Assembly: GCF_002112505.1 (NCBI RefSeq)
Contig: NZ_NEHW01000001.1
Span: forward strand, 310,001-374,000
Origin: Pseudomonas sp. R28(2017)
GTDB taxonomy: Bacteria; Pseudomonadota; Gammaproteobacteria; Pseudomonadales; Pseudomonadaceae
Direction of reading: 5' to 3'
Length of the DNA stretch: 64,000 nucleotides
Positions within the stretch are counted from its first letter, which is position 1; the number at the start of each line of letters is the position of its first letter. The notes below the pieces were generated by a model. That model was not told the origin of the DNA. It saw nothing but the letters and a program-made list of their open reading frames with translations, and made no database searches. Below, piece after piece: positions 51,373 to 60,195 of the stretch. Position numbers and translations under genes: made by a program.

Positions 51373-52671
51373 ATGGACATCCAACGCATCTGGCGTGACA
51401 GCCTCGACCTGTGGGGCACCCTCGACCAACATCCACTGCTCCACGCCGCCATCGGCCTGGCGGTGCTGCTGCTGATTTCCCTGGTCCTCGGCCGCCTGGC
51501 GCGCTTTCTGGTGCTGCACAGCGCGCGCCTGCTGGCCCGGCAGGCGGCGCTGAAGTGGCTCGACGACCTGCGCCATAACAAGGTGTTCCACCGCCTGGCC
51601 CAGACCATCCCGTCGCTGGTGATCCAGTTCGGCCTGAAGCTGGTGCCGGAACTGTCCGACACCGCCCAGCATTTCCTCGGCAATGTCGCCCTGGCCTTCA
51701 CCCTGCTGTTCATGACCATGGCCCTGTCGTGCCTGCTCGATGCCCTGCTGGACATCTACGCCCGCACCGAACACGCCCGCACCCGCTCGATCAAGGGCTA
51801 CGTGCAGCTGGCCAAGATGATGCTGTGGATCTTCGCCTCGATCGTCATCGTCGCCACCCTGATCGACCGTTCGCCGCTGTTGCTGTTGTCGGGCCTGGGT
51901 GCGATGTCGGCGGTGCTGCTGTTGGTGTACAAGGACACGCTGCTGTCGTTCGTCGCCAGTGTGCAGCTGACCAGCAACGACATGCTGCACGTGGGAGACT
52001 GGATCGAAATGCCGCAGGTCGGCGCCGATGGCGATGTGGTGGACATCACCCTGCACACGGTCAAAGTCCAGAATTTCGATAAAACCATTGTTTCGATCCC
52101 CACCTGGCGCCTGATGAGCGAATCGTTCCGCAACTACCGCGGCATGCAGCAATCGGGCGGGCGGCGGATCAAGCGCAGCCTGTTCATCGACGCGGCCGGC
52201 GTGCGCTTTCTCACCCCCGACGAGGAACAGCGCCTGAGCCAGGTGAGCCTGCTGGGCGACTACCTGGCCGGCAAGCGCCAGGAACTGCTGGCCTGGAACG
52301 AGGCGCTGGGGCCGGTGCCCGAACTGTCGGCGAACCGCCGCAAGCTGACCAATATAGGCACCTTCCGGGCGTTTGCCCTGGCCTACCTGAAGAACCACCC
52401 CAACGTGCACCCGAACATGACCTGCATGGTGCGACAGATGCAGACCACCGCCGAAGGCGTGCCGCTGGAGATCTACTGCTTTACCACCACCACGGCGTGG
52501 GCGGAGTACGAGCGGATTCAGGGGGATATCTTCGATTACCTGCTGGCGGTGTTGCCGGAGTTTGGGCTGAGTCTGTATCAGCAGCCGAGTGGCAATGACA
52601 TGCGGGTGGGGTTGGCTGGGCGCACTTCAGAGGCTGTGCCGCGGCGGCTGGAAGAGATGAGTGAGATCTGA
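51373..52671 (+). CDS. YbdG-type MscS-family mechanosensitive channel
   Basis: A 432-residue MscS-family protein of the YbdG (miniconductance) type. It has several N-terminal membrane helices and a pore-lining TM3 region LLLLSGLGAMSAVLLLVYKDTLLSFVASVQLTSNDMLHVGDWIEMP. The beta domain shows GADGDVVDITLHTVKVQNFDKTIVSIPTWRLMSESFRNYRGM. Expected to open under membrane tension in osmotic downshift. It is divergent from the helicase gene. Confidence 0.9.
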   Translation: MDIQRIWRDSLDLWGTLDQHPLLHAAIGLAVLLLISLVLGRLARFLVLHSARLLARQAALKWLDDLRHNKVFHRLAQTIPSLVIQFGLKLVPELSDTAQHFLGNVALAFTLLFMTMALSCLLDALLDIYARTEHARTRSIKGYVQLAKMMLWIFASIVIVATLIDRSPLLLLSGLGAMSAVLLLVYKDTLLSFVASVQLTSNDMLHVGDWIEMPQVGADGDVVDITLHTVKVQNFDKTIVSIPTWRLMSESFRNYRGMQQSGGRRIKRSLFIDAAGVRFLTPDEEQRLSQVSLLGDYLAGKRQELLAWNEALGPVPELSANRRKLTNIGTFRAFALAYLKNHPNVHPNMTCMVRQMQTTAEGVPLEIYCFTTTTAWAEYERIQGDIFDYLLAVLPEFGLSLYQQPSGNDMRVGLAGRTSEAVPRRLEEMSEI

Positions 52672-52677
52672 GATTGC

Positions 52678-52787
52678 CGGGGCCGCTTTGCGGCCCATCG
52701 CAGGCAAGCCAGCTCCCATAGGTATTTCGCAAGTCTTGAGAACTGTGCAAAACCTGTGGGAGCGGGCTTGCCCGCGAAGAGGCCGGC
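52678..52787. repeat. REP pair after the MscS gene
   Basis: A GCCGGGGCCGCTTTGCGGCCC hairpin opens a divergent copy at 52678-52722 (AAGCCAGCTCCCATAGG). A standard inverted copy is at 52755-52787. The second copy merges with the left direct repeat described below. Confidence 0.85.
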
Positions 52788-52829
52788 AGCTACCTCTCAT
52801 AACCCAGCAGGTATAGCAGCCCGTTCAGG
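52779..52829. repeat. Left copy of a 51-bp direct repeat (AEC gene 3' end)
   Basis: Matches 54651-54701 at 47 of 51 positions. On the minus strand it reads GLLYLLGYER then TAG, the end of the AEC transporter at 54662. It is an orphan 3' fragment joined to REP sequence at the shared CCGGCCTC. Confidence 0.85.
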
Positions 52830-52856
52830 CCACCAGGGTAGCCGCGATCGACAATT

Positions 52857-53075
52857 TCAATGGGTTTTCATCATGCCCAATTCAGCATCATCGAGCAGTG
52901 CCTTGGCCAAGGCGCAAAGGTAATGCGAGGCCCAGAGAAGCTGAGGTTTGTCCTCCATCAGGCCGTCGATGGACAGGTCGCGGGCATAGCCCATTAGCTC
53001 TGAGGCTTGTTCACGGGCGCTCTGACAAGGAATACCGGGCTTGATCCTGAAGAGTGGGTGTGTCTGGGAGGCTTG
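52857..53075 (-). pseudogene. DUF3077-like gene remnant lacking its start
   Basis: The minus frame reads THPLFRIKPGIPCQSAREQA, then SELMGYARDLSIDGLMEDK and WASHYLCALAKALLDDAELG before TGA at 52857. This resembles DUF3077 proteins common in pseudomonads. No start codon lies in frame at the expected place; upstream is a GC hairpin and the permease stop. The first usable ATG leaves only ~44 residues. The 5' end appears lost. Confidence 0.6.
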
Positions 53076-53109
53076 AGATTGCCGGGGCTGCGTTGCAGCC
53101 CCTTCCCAC

Positions 53110-54507
53110 TCAAGGTCGAGTCGTATTACTGGTTGCCAAAAGCGGTTTGCTTTCGCGAGCGTTAACCATGCAGTACAACGCGCCGGCCAGGATCAAGCCC
53201 ATCGCCCAGCTGATGTCCGCCCCCAGCCACTCGGCCACGAAGCCCGTGTAGAACGACAGCTTCATGAACGGAATGGTCCCGATGATCGCTACGGCATACA
53301 CCGCCAGGCTTCGACGATTAAAGCAGCCGTAACGCCCCTTGGCGTCATACAGTGCCCCCACGTCATACTGGCCTCGGCACACCCAGTAGTAATCCACCAG
53401 GTTGATCGCGCTCCATGGAATCAACAGGTACAGCTGGCCGATCAGGATGTCGGCAAAGAACGTATCGAAATTGTACTGGGTCGCGATGGCGATCAGCGTT
53501 GCTGCAGCGGTCAGCCCAGCCATCACCAGGGCCTTGGCAGTTGCGGTCACGTGCCTGATGGTCTTGAAGGCGCCGAAGATCGTGACCGACGACATGTAGG
53601 CGCTATACAGGCACAACACGTTGTACTGGATCACCCCCAGCGCAATCACAGCCAGTGCCAACGCCGCCCAGGGGCCAAACAAGCCGGCAATGGCGGTCGC
53701 AGGGTCATGCCCCAGTGCCGAGGGTAATTGCACGGCCACCAGCGCGCCCAATGCCATCATGGCGAAGGAACCCAGCGCACAACCGCAATAGGTGGCCCAG
53801 AAGGTGGCGCGAGGGTTGACGTTGGCCGGGAGGTACCGCGAATAATCGGCCACATAGGGGCCATACCCCAGCGTCCACGAGGCGGCCTGGGCAACGATCA
53901 GGTTGAAGGCGGTGAATGAAAAGCCCGTGCTTACTGCCGCTGTGCCTGTCAGGTCGCCGGGGTGCAGCAGGATCAGCACCAGGGCGCCGGCAAAGACCAA
54001 GGTCGACAGCAGGCTCATCCACGCCCCCAGGCGGTGGATCAGTTCGTAGCCAACAAAGCCGATGATGAAGGTCAGCACGCCGACCACCACGATGGCCTGG
54101 CCATCACTCATGGGCACCAGCGCCTGCACGGCATTGCGCATCAGCACACCGCTGGCGGCAAGGAACAGTACAGCGGCCGTGACCATCACCAGCAAAGGCA
54201 GCGCCGCACCATGGACACCGAACTGGGCACGGCTCTGGATCATCTGTGGCACGCCCAGGTGCGGCCCTTGGGCGGAGTGCGCAGCCATGAACACGGTGCC
54301 GATCAGGTTACCGACCAACAAGCCCAGCAAGGTCCAGCCGAAACTCAGCCCCGACGCAGCGCCCAGGGTGCCGACCATCAGTGCGGTTATCTGGAAGTTG
54401 GAGCTGAACCAGATGGTGAACAATCGTTTAGGCGTGCCATAACGCTCAGCGTGTGGGACGAATTCGATACTTCGCGTTTCTAGCTTCACGCCGGTCTCCG
54501 ATTTCAT
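53110..54507 (-). CDS. NCS1-family nucleobase/cation symporter (cytosine/purine permease type)
   Basis: A purine-cytosine permease-like carrier, 465 residues from ATG 54507 (MKSETGVKLETRSIEFVPHAERYG). Family stretches: LFTIWFSSNFQITALMVGTLGAASGLSFGWTLLGLLVGNLIGTVFMAAHSAQGPHLGVPQMIQSRAQFG and QAASWTLGYGPYVADYSRYLP; about 12 hydrophobic segments. In-frame ATGs at 54549, 54564 and 54579 are alternatives; the last overlaps the stop of an upstream remnant as ATGA. The substrate is unknown. The gene lies inside the direct-repeat-bounded block and no catabolic partner is adjacent. Confidence 0.87.
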   Translation of the reverse strand: MKSETGVKLETRSIEFVPHAERYGTPKRLFTIWFSSNFQITALMVGTLGAASGLSFGWTLLGLLVGNLIGTVFMAAHSAQGPHLGVPQMIQSRAQFGVHGAALPLLVMVTAAVLFLAASGVLMRNAVQALVPMSDGQAIVVVGVLTFIIGFVGYELIHRLGAWMSLLSTLVFAGALVLILLHPGDLTGTAAVSTGFSFTAFNLIVAQAASWTLGYGPYVADYSRYLPANVNPRATFWATYCGCALGSFAMMALGALVAVQLPSALGHDPATAIAGLFGPWAALALAVIALGVIQYNVLCLYSAYMSSVTIFGAFKTIRHVTATAKALVMAGLTAAATLIAIATQYNFDTFFADILIGQLYLLIPWSAINLVDYYWVCRGQYDVGALYDAKGRYGCFNRRSLAVYAVAIIGTIPFMKLSFYTGFVAEWLGADISWAMGLILAGALYCMVNARESKPLLATSNTTRP

Positions 54508-54575
54508 TTTCACGATTATCGGGTAGGCATGGGCCGGGTTTGGGTTCATTAACGAACGCGCCATAGCTAGCTGCG

Positions 54576-54660
54576 TCATGCCTTGCTTGATAACGTCAGG
54601 CTGCCCAGGCGGCCCATCCACACCGACGCCAGGATCACCGCCCCGCCGATGAGGCCGGCA
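54576..54660 (-). pseudogene. EamA-transporter 3' remnant
   Basis: The minus frame VAAGLIGGAVILASVWMGRLG ... SSKA then TGA matches the end of the intact EamA gene at 55599 (LLLGGAIILASVWLSRLGK). Only ~28 codons survive, joined to the AEC gene end. DNA identity to the intact copy is moderate, so it came from another EamA gene. Confidence 0.65.
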
Positions 54661-54701
54661 GCTACCCCGCATACCCCAGCAGGTATAGCAGCCCGGTCAG
54701 G
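54651..54701. repeat. Right copy of the 51-bp direct repeat
   Basis: The partner of 52779-52829, here the true 3' end of the AEC gene plus CTGCCGGCCTC. The copies lie 1872 bp apart and bound the permease block. Confidence 0.85.
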
Positions 54702-55597
54702 GTCATCAACGAGGCCACGGTCGACAACAAAATCGTCCGTGAGATCAGCCCTGCCTCGCGGTTGTAGTACTCCGCCAGCATGAACGGCCCGGTGCCGGTC
54801 GGCAGCGCTGCCAGCAACACCGCCGAGGCCGCCCACATGGGCGGCAGGCTGAATACCTTGAACGCCAGCACCCAGGTCAGCGCCGGTTGCCCGACCAGCT
54901 TCAGCGCCACCAGCGGCCAAGGGCTGGCTTGCGAACCGGTGCGCTTCTCGGCCAGGAACGCCCCAAGCGAGATCAGCGCGCACGGCGTGGTCGCCAGCGC
55001 GAGCATGTCGAGAAAATGCATCACCGGCTCGGCCAGCCCCAACCCGCCCATGGCCCAGGCGGCCCCTGCCACCGGCGCAATCACCAGCGGGTTCTTCGCC
55101 AGCGCCTTGCTCACCAGCAGGATGGCCCGGCCGATCTGCCGCTCTTCCTGCAGGCCGATCTCGATCAGCGTCAGGGAAATCGCGAACACCAGGCAGACCA
55201 CGATCAACGACGAGATCAGCGCTGGCTGCAGGCCTGGCTGGCCGAACAACAGCAGGCACAGAGGAATGCCGATGTAACCGGTGTTGGCATAACCGGCGCT
55301 GAGCCCGTCGATGCTCGCCGCCACCAGGCCGTGGCCGCTGTACAGGCGCCAGGCCAGGGTCACGACGAACATCGCCAGCGCCCCGGCACCGAAAGCGACA
55401 ATGAACCCCGGGTGCCAGATCTCGCTCCAGGTCGACGTGGCGGTGACCTTGAACAGCAGCGCCGGCAGGCACAGCCAGACCACCATCTTGTTGATCTCGG
55501 CGGCGGCCTTGTCACCGAGCTTGTTGGTCTTGCGGCACAGGAAGCCAACCAGGATCAGAGCGAAGATTGGCGCGACGATGACGAAAATGGTGTGCAT
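54662..55597 (-). CDS. AEC-family transporter
   Basis: An auxin-efflux-carrier-family protein of 311 residues with ten hydrophobic segments. Features: MHTIFVIVAPIFALILVGFLCRKTNKL at the N-terminus, SAGYANTGYIGIPLCLLLFG and a C-terminal half with PTGTGPFMLAEYYNREAGLISRTILLSTVASLMT. Substrates in this family include malonate and other small acids; here unknown. It starts 1 nt after the EamA stop, so the pair is cotranscribed. Confidence 0.88.
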   Translation of the reverse strand: MHTIFVIVAPIFALILVGFLCRKTNKLGDKAAAEINKMVVWLCLPALLFKVTATSTWSEIWHPGFIVAFGAGALAMFVVTLAWRLYSGHGLVAASIDGLSAGYANTGYIGIPLCLLLFGQPGLQPALISSLIVVCLVFAISLTLIEIGLQEERQIGRAILLVSKALAKNPLVIAPVAGAAWAMGGLGLAEPVMHFLDMLALATTPCALISLGAFLAEKRTGSQASPWPLVALKLVGQPALTWVLAFKVFSLPPMWAASAVLLAALPTGTGPFMLAEYYNREAGLISRTILLSTVASLMTLTGLLYLLGYAG

Positions 55598-55598
55598 C

Positions 55599-56474
55599 TC
55601 AGGCCTTGCCCGCCACGACGGCCTGCCCGCGTTTGCCCAGACGGCTCAGCCACACAGAGGCCAGGATGATCGCGCCACCGAGCAACAGCCGCCCCAGTGG
55701 CTCGTCGCGGTTCCAGATCAGCAGGTTCAGCAACAGCCCCACGGGCACATGCAGGTTGTTCATCACCGCCAGCGTGGCGCCAGAGACCAGGCACGCGCCC
55801 TTGTTCCACCAGTACAGGCCCAGGGCCGTCGGGCACAGGCCGAGGAACAGCAGCACCAGCCATTGCACGTCGGTGCTCGGCAGGTGCTGGGCGTTGCCGA
55901 ACAGCAGGAACGCCGGCAGCACCACGATCAACGCACCCAGGTAGAAGTAGCCGAAACGTTTGTAATGCGGCAAGTCGCTGGGATGGCGGGCGACCAGGTG
56001 ACGGTACAGCACCTGGCCGGCGGCGTAGGTGAAGTTCGCCAGCTGCAGCAACAGGAAGCCGATGAAGAAGTCACCGCTGATGCTGTCGAAACGGATCACG
56101 CCCGCCCCCGCCACCGCCACCAGGGCCGCGAGCAGCGCCCAGGGGTTGAAGCGCCGGTTCAGGGCGTCCTCGATCAAGGTCACATGCAACGGCGTGAGGA
56201 TGGTGAACAGCAGCACTTCCGGCACGGTCAGCACACGGAAACTCAGGTACAGGCAGACGTAGGTGATGCCGTATTGCAACGCGCCGATCAGCAGCATCGA
56301 GCGCAGGAAGCGTGGCTCGACCTGGCGCCAGCGGGTCAGCGGCAGGAACACCAGGCCCGCCAGCACCACGCGCGCGAGCACGGCGAAATAGCTGTCGACG
56401 TGCCCGGCCAGGTACTCGCCGATCAGGCTGAAGGAAAACGCCTGGATCAGCGCGACAATTATCAGGTAGCCCAT
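55599..56474 (-). CDS. EamA/DMT-family transporter
   Basis: A 291-residue EamA protein, of the kind often called carboxylate/amino acid transporter. Features: GALQYGITYVCLYLSFRVLTVPEVLLFTILTPLHVTLIEDALNRRF and VSGATLAVMNNLHVPVGLLLNLLIWNRDEPLGRLLLGGAIILASVWLSRLG. First gene of an EamA-AEC pair. Substrate unknown. Confidence 0.88.
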   Translation of the reverse strand: MGYLIIVALIQAFSFSLIGEYLAGHVDSYFAVLARVVLAGLVFLPLTRWRQVEPRFLRSMLLIGALQYGITYVCLYLSFRVLTVPEVLLFTILTPLHVTLIEDALNRRFNPWALLAALVAVAGAGVIRFDSISGDFFIGFLLLQLANFTYAAGQVLYRHLVARHPSDLPHYKRFGYFYLGALIVVLPAFLLFGNAQHLPSTDVQWLVLLFLGLCPTALGLYWWNKGACLVSGATLAVMNNLHVPVGLLLNLLIWNRDEPLGRLLLGGAIILASVWLSRLGKRGQAVVAGKA

Positions 56475-56552
56475 GGTTGCCTCTCGTAAATCAAGGGCGC
56501 GACCTTAGCGGGTTGCGGCCTTGGAGTTCAACCATGAGGAATGTGGGGGCTG

Positions 56553-56654
56553 CGCCGGCCCTTTCGCGGGCAAGCCCGCTCCCACAGGGATATCACCGGA
56601 TTCAGATCTTGCGCTGTACCTGTGGGAGCGGGCTTGCCCGCGAAAGGGCCGGTA
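56553..56654. repeat. Inverted REP pair
   Basis: Copies at 56553-56588 and 56618-56654 face each other between azoR and the EamA gene (both leftward). Confidence 0.92.
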
Positions 56655-56676
56655 CAGGCAACCACAAAATCCCGGG

Positions 56677-56705
56677 AATAAAAAAGCCCGGCCATCAGGC
56701 CGGGC
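56677..56705 (-). terminator. Intrinsic terminator of azoR
   Basis: On the minus strand GCCCGGCC-TGAT-GGCCGGGC is followed by TTTTTTATT, ~54 nt after the azoR stop. The 8-bp stem is perfect. Confidence 0.9.
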
Positions 56706-56758
56706 AGGTACACCCAAAGGAGCAGAAACAGGTGTCAGGGATGGGAATTCGTTGAACC

Positions 56759-57358
56759 TCAGGCCACTGCGGCCAGCTTGGCCTTGGCCTGGTTCAGGCC
56801 TTTTTCGTGGAACTCGCCGCTCATGTTCAGGCCTTCTGCATGGATGAAGTCGACATCGTGGATACCGATGAAGGCCATCACCTGGCGCAGGTACGGTTCC
56901 TGATGGTCGCTGGTGGCGCCGGCATGGATGCCGCCGCGGGCGGTCAGGACGATGGCGCGCTTGCCGGTGAGCAGGCCTTGCGGGCCGGTCGGGGTGTACT
57001 TGAAGGTGATGCCGGCGCGCAGCACGTGGTCCAGCCAGGCCTTGAGGGTGCTGGGGATGGTGAAGTTGTACATCGGCGCGGCCATCACCAGCACGTCGGC
57101 TGCCAGCACTTCATCGGTCAGCTCGTTGGAGCGGGCCAGGGCCTCCAGTTCAGCGGCGCTGCGCTGTTCTTCAGGCTTCATCCAGCCACCGAGCAGGTTG
57201 GCATCCAGGTGCGGCACCGGGTTCACCGCCAGGTCACGTACGGTGATCGCGTCGGCCGGGTGCGCCGCCTGCCACTGCTGGATGAAATCACGGGTCAGCT
57301 GACGGGAAACGGAATCCTGCTGGCGGGCGCTGCTTTCGATGATCAGTACGCGGGACAT
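56759..57358 (-). CDS. azoR: FMN-dependent NADH-azoreductase
   Basis: A flavodoxin-fold quinone/azo reductase of 199 residues. Signatures: MSRVLIIESSARQQDSVSRQLTRDFIQQW (FMN phosphate loop region), MAAPMYNFTIPSTLKAWLDHVLRAGITFKYT and RGGIHAG. It reduces quinones and azo compounds with NAD(P)H and FMN, likely against oxidative or electrophile stress. Two TATCGAT sites lie 60-100 bp upstream. Confidence 0.93.
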   Translation of the reverse strand: MSRVLIIESSARQQDSVSRQLTRDFIQQWQAAHPADAITVRDLAVNPVPHLDANLLGGWMKPEEQRSAAELEALARSNELTDEVLAADVLVMAAPMYNFTIPSTLKAWLDHVLRAGITFKYTPTGPQGLLTGKRAIVLTARGGIHAGATSDHQEPYLRQVMAFIGIHDVDFIHAEGLNMSGEFHEKGLNQAKAKLAAVA

Positions 57359-57418
57359 GGGGTGCCTCCATCGGCAAAAAAGGGTTGCGATTCGATGGAG
57401 GTGAGATTAAGGCTTGAC

Positions 57419-57460
57419 CTATCGATAAAAAAGCGTAAAAAGTGGGTTCAATCTATCGAT
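57419..57460. promoter_or_regulatory. Repeated CTATCGAT boxes upstream of azoR
   Basis: CTATCGAT occurs at 57419-57426 and 57453-57460, 34 bp apart. The second is part of AATC-N4-GATT. Their place between azoR and the next gene fits a regulator site, perhaps of the LysR protein at 57833 or one encoded elsewhere. Confidence 0.45.
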
Positions 57461-57469
57461 TAATCCGTT

Positions 57470-57784
57470 TCATTGCGCTTTGCAGTCCAGCGCGATGCGC
57501 AGCTTGATGATCTGCCGATTGAAATTGGCCGTCACATCGACGCTTTTACCGGCCGGCACGTTGACCCGGCGCACCCGCGGCGCCTCGGGCCCGTTGCGGA
57601 AAGTCACCTTGCAGGCCGCCGGCACTTGCCCATAGTTGTTCAGGGTAATGGAACCGATGTCGTAGGCGGTGTCGTAGGTGGTGTAGTCCAGCTTGACCCC
57701 GGCCAGGTCCTTCTCCACGTCGATGGGGTAAGCCATGGCCCCAAGGGGCAGGCACATCAGTATTGCCGCACAACATTTCTTCAT
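57470..57784 (-). CDS. Small exported protein of unknown function
   Basis: A 104-residue protein with a signal peptide (MKKCCAAILMCLPLGAMA), starting at ATG 57784. The mature part appears beta-rich (YPIDVEKDLAGVKLDYTTYDTAYDIGSITLNNYGQVPAACKVTF) with a possible Cys pair (AACK and LDCKAQ near the end). It resembles uncharacterised periplasmic proteins of pseudomonads. Its 3' end is 111 nt upstream of azoR on the same strand; it is divergent from the LysR gene (48 bp). Confidence 0.82.
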   Translation of the reverse strand: MKKCCAAILMCLPLGAMAYPIDVEKDLAGVKLDYTTYDTAYDIGSITLNNYGQVPAACKVTFRNGPEAPRVRRVNVPAGKSVDVTANFNRQIIKLRIALDCKAQ

Positions 57785-57832
57785 GGGGCGCTCTCCTTGA
57801 AAGAGCGCAGCTTAGGACAACAGGAGCCAAAC

Positions 57833-58756
57833 ATGAAAGCGCCGCGCGTGACCCTGGATCAGTGGCGGACCCTGCAGGCAGTGGTCGACCATGGCGGGTT
57901 TGCCCAGGCCGCCGAAGCCCTGCACCGTTCGCAGTCTTCGGTCAGCTACACCGTGGCGCGCATGCAGGAGCAACTGGGTGTGCCGCTGTTGCGCATCGAT
58001 GGCCGCAAGGCCGTGCTGACCGAGGCCGGCAACGTGTTGCTGCGCCGCTCGCGGCACCTGGTCAAGCAAGCCAGCCAGCTGGAAGACCTGGCGCATCACA
58101 TGGAGCAAGGCTGGGAGGCCGAGGTGCGCCTGGTGGTCGATGCGGCCTACCCCAGCGCCCGCCTGGTGCGTGCCCTGGCCGCGTTCATGCCGCAAAGCCG
58201 CGGTTGCCGGGTGCGCCTGCGTGAAGAGGTGCTGTCCGGCGTCGAGGAAGTGATGCACGAAGGTATCGCCGACCTGGCCATCAGCAGCTACAGCATCGGT
58301 GGTTACCTGGGCACCGAACTGAGCTCGGTGGAGTTCGTCGCGGTCGCACACCCAGAGCACAGCCTGCACCGGCTGGGCCGGGAAATCACCTTCCAGGACC
58401 TGGAAAGCCAGTTGCAGGTGGTGATCCGCGACTCTGGCCGCGCCCAGCCGCGCGATGTCGGCTGGCTCGGCGCCGAGCAGCGCTGGACGGTCGGCAGCCT
58501 GGGCACCGCCACCACCTTTGTCGGCAGCGGCCTGGGCTTTGCCTGGTTGCCACGGCACATGATCGAACGCGAGCTGCACGACGGCGTGCTGAAGCCGTTG
58601 CCACTCGATCAGGGTGGCAGCCGCCACCCACTGTTCTACCTTTATTCGAGCAAAGAGAAGACCTTGGGCCCGGCCACGCAGATTCTCATCGACCTGCTGC
58701 GCAATTTCGACACTGCGCCACTGGACGTGCCCTTCGCAGCCCCCCCACAAGCTTGA
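57833..58756 (+). CDS. LysR-family transcriptional regulator
   Basis: A 307-residue LysR protein from ATG 57833 (MKAPRVTLDQWRTLQAVVDHGGFAQAAEALHRSQSSVSYTVARMQEQLG), with AGGAG 6 nt ahead. The frame is open upstream through the divergent gene but has no homology there. The effector domain contains EVRLVVDAAYPSARLVRALAAF and GTATTFVGSGLGFAWLPRHM. Possible targets are the divergent small exported protein or azoR. The hydrolase gene follows 13 nt downstream. Confidence 0.87.
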   Translation: MKAPRVTLDQWRTLQAVVDHGGFAQAAEALHRSQSSVSYTVARMQEQLGVPLLRIDGRKAVLTEAGNVLLRRSRHLVKQASQLEDLAHHMEQGWEAEVRLVVDAAYPSARLVRALAAFMPQSRGCRVRLREEVLSGVEEVMHEGIADLAISSYSIGGYLGTELSSVEFVAVAHPEHSLHRLGREITFQDLESQLQVVIRDSGRAQPRDVGWLGAEQRWTVGSLGTATTFVGSGLGFAWLPRHMIERELHDGVLKPLPLDQGGSRHPLFYLYSSKEKTLGPATQILIDLLRNFDTAPLDVPFAAPPQA

Positions 58757-58769
58757 GAGGACCGCGCCC

Positions 58770-59582
58770 ATGGCCTATTTCGAACATGAAGGATGCTCGC
58801 TGCATTATCAGGAACATGGCCAGGGCGAGCCCCTGGTGCTGCTGCACGGCCTGGGCTCCAGCAGCCAGGACTGGGAGCTGCAGGTACCCGAACTGAGCCG
58901 CCACTACCGGGTGATCCTCATGGACATCCGCGGCCACGGGCGCTCCGACAAGCCCCGCGACGGTTACCAGATCGCCACCTTCAGCGAAGACCTGCTGGCC
59001 CTGCTCGAACACCTGCAGACTGGCCCGGTGCACTTCGTCGGCCTGTCCATGGGCGGCATGGTCGGGTTCCAGTTCGCGGTCGATCACCCGCAATGGCTGC
59101 GCAGCCTGTGCATCGTCAACAGCGCCCCCGAGGTCAAGCGCCGCACCCGCAGCGACTGGTTGTGGTGGCTCAAGCGCTGGGGCCTGGCGCGCATCCTCAG
59201 CGTCGAGACGGTCGGCCAGGGCCTGGCCGCACGGCTGTTCCCCAAACCGGGGCAAGCCGAACTGCGCAAGAAGATGGCCGAACGCTGGGCACGCAATGAC
59301 AAACGTGCCTACCTCAAGAGCTTCGATGCCATCGTCGACTGGGGCGTGCAGGAACGCATCGGGCAGATTCGCTGTCCCACGCTGGTGATTGCCGCCGACC
59401 ACGATTACACCCCGATACACCTGAAGGAGCGTTACGTCGCCCTGATGCCCCACGCCAGGCTGGTGGTCATCGACGATTCCCGGCACGCTACCCCCCTCGA
59501 TCAACCCGAGGTCTTCAACCAGACCCTGCTGCAGTTCCTCGCAGCCGCTTCCACCTCTCAAGGATCATTGAGCCCATGCTGA
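58770..59582 (+). CDS. Alpha/beta-hydrolase
   Basis: A 270-residue alpha/beta-hydrolase from ATG 58770 ([17 protein letters not shown]). Oxyanion region [14 protein letters not shown]; nucleophile elbow GLSMGG (Ser); acid Asp in IAADHDYTP; His in [15 protein letters not shown]. It resembles the 3-oxoadipate enol-lactonase/BioH-like group, but no aromatic-degradation genes are near. Substrate unknown. It overlaps ppiA by 7 nt and follows the LysR gene by 13 nt. Confidence 0.87.
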   Translation: MAYFEHEGCSLHYQEHGQGEPLVLLHGLGSSSQDWELQVPELSRHYRVILMDIRGHGRSDKPRDGYQIATFSEDLLALLEHLQTGPVHFVGLSMGGMVGFQFAVDHPQWLRSLCIVNSAPEVKRRTRSDWLWWLKRWGLARILSVETVGQGLAARLFPKPGQAELRKKMAERWARNDKRAYLKSFDAIVDWGVQERIGQIRCPTLVIAADHDYTPIHLKERYVALMPHARLVVIDDSRHATPLDQPEVFNQTLLQFLAAASTSQGSLSPC

Positions 59583-60133
59583 AAAAACTCCTGCTCACCG
59601 CCTGCTCGGTCGCCTTCGCCACCAGCGTCATGGCCTCCGACAAGACCCCGCACGTACTGCTGGACACCAGCTTCGGCCAGGTCGAAATCGAGCTCAACGC
59701 CGAGAAGGCACCGATCAGTACCAAGAACTTCCTGCAGTACGTCGACAGCGGCTTCTACAACAACACCATCTTCCACCGGGTGATCCCGGGCTTCATGGTC
59801 CAGGGCGGCGGCTTCACCGAGCAGATGGTGCAGAAAGACACCCAGGCCCCGATCAAAAACGAGGCCAGCAACGGCCTGCAGAACACCCGTGGCACCCTGT
59901 CGATGGCGCGCACCTCCAACCCGAACTCGGCCACCAGCCAGTTCTTCATCAACGTCGCCGACAACGACTTCCTCAACCCGGGCCGCGACGCCGGTTACGC
60001 CGTGTTCGGCAAAGTGACCAAGGGCATGGAAGTGGTCGACCAGATCGTCAATTCGCCTACCACCGTGAAGAAGGGCATGCGCGACGTGCCGACCGACCCG
60101 GTGTTCATCAAGTCCGCCAAACGCATCGACTGA
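59576..60133 (+). CDS. ppiA: Periplasmic peptidyl-prolyl cis-trans isomerase A (cyclophilin)
   Basis: A cyclophilin of 185 residues with a signal peptide ([20 protein letters not shown]), so it acts on folding in the periplasm. Core motifs: [15 protein letters not shown] (catalytic Arg), [30 protein letters not shown] and [18 protein letters not shown]. The start lies inside the hydrolase gene's end (overlap 7 nt), with AAGGA upstream. Confidence 0.95.
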   Translation: MLKKLLLTACSVAFATSVMASDKTPHVLLDTSFGQVEIELNAEKAPISTKNFLQYVDSGFYNNTIFHRVIPGFMVQGGGFTEQMVQKDTQAPIKNEASNGLQNTRGTLSMARTSNPNSATSQFFINVADNDFLNPGRDAGYAVFGKVTKGMEVVDQIVNSPTTVKKGMRDVPTDPVFIKSAKRID

Positions 60134-60138
60134 CTGCT

Positions 60139-60160
60139 GGTTTCACAGGGACGTGAAACC
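60139..60160 (+). terminator. Hairpin after ppiA
   Basis: GGTTTCAC-AGGGAC-GTGAAACC lies 5 nt after the ppiA stop. It is followed by TTCC only, so termination would be partial and the ABC gene could be reached. Confidence 0.45.
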
Positions 60161-60195
60161 TTCCGGGGTCGGGTAGCACAGGAGTCTTGTCACCC

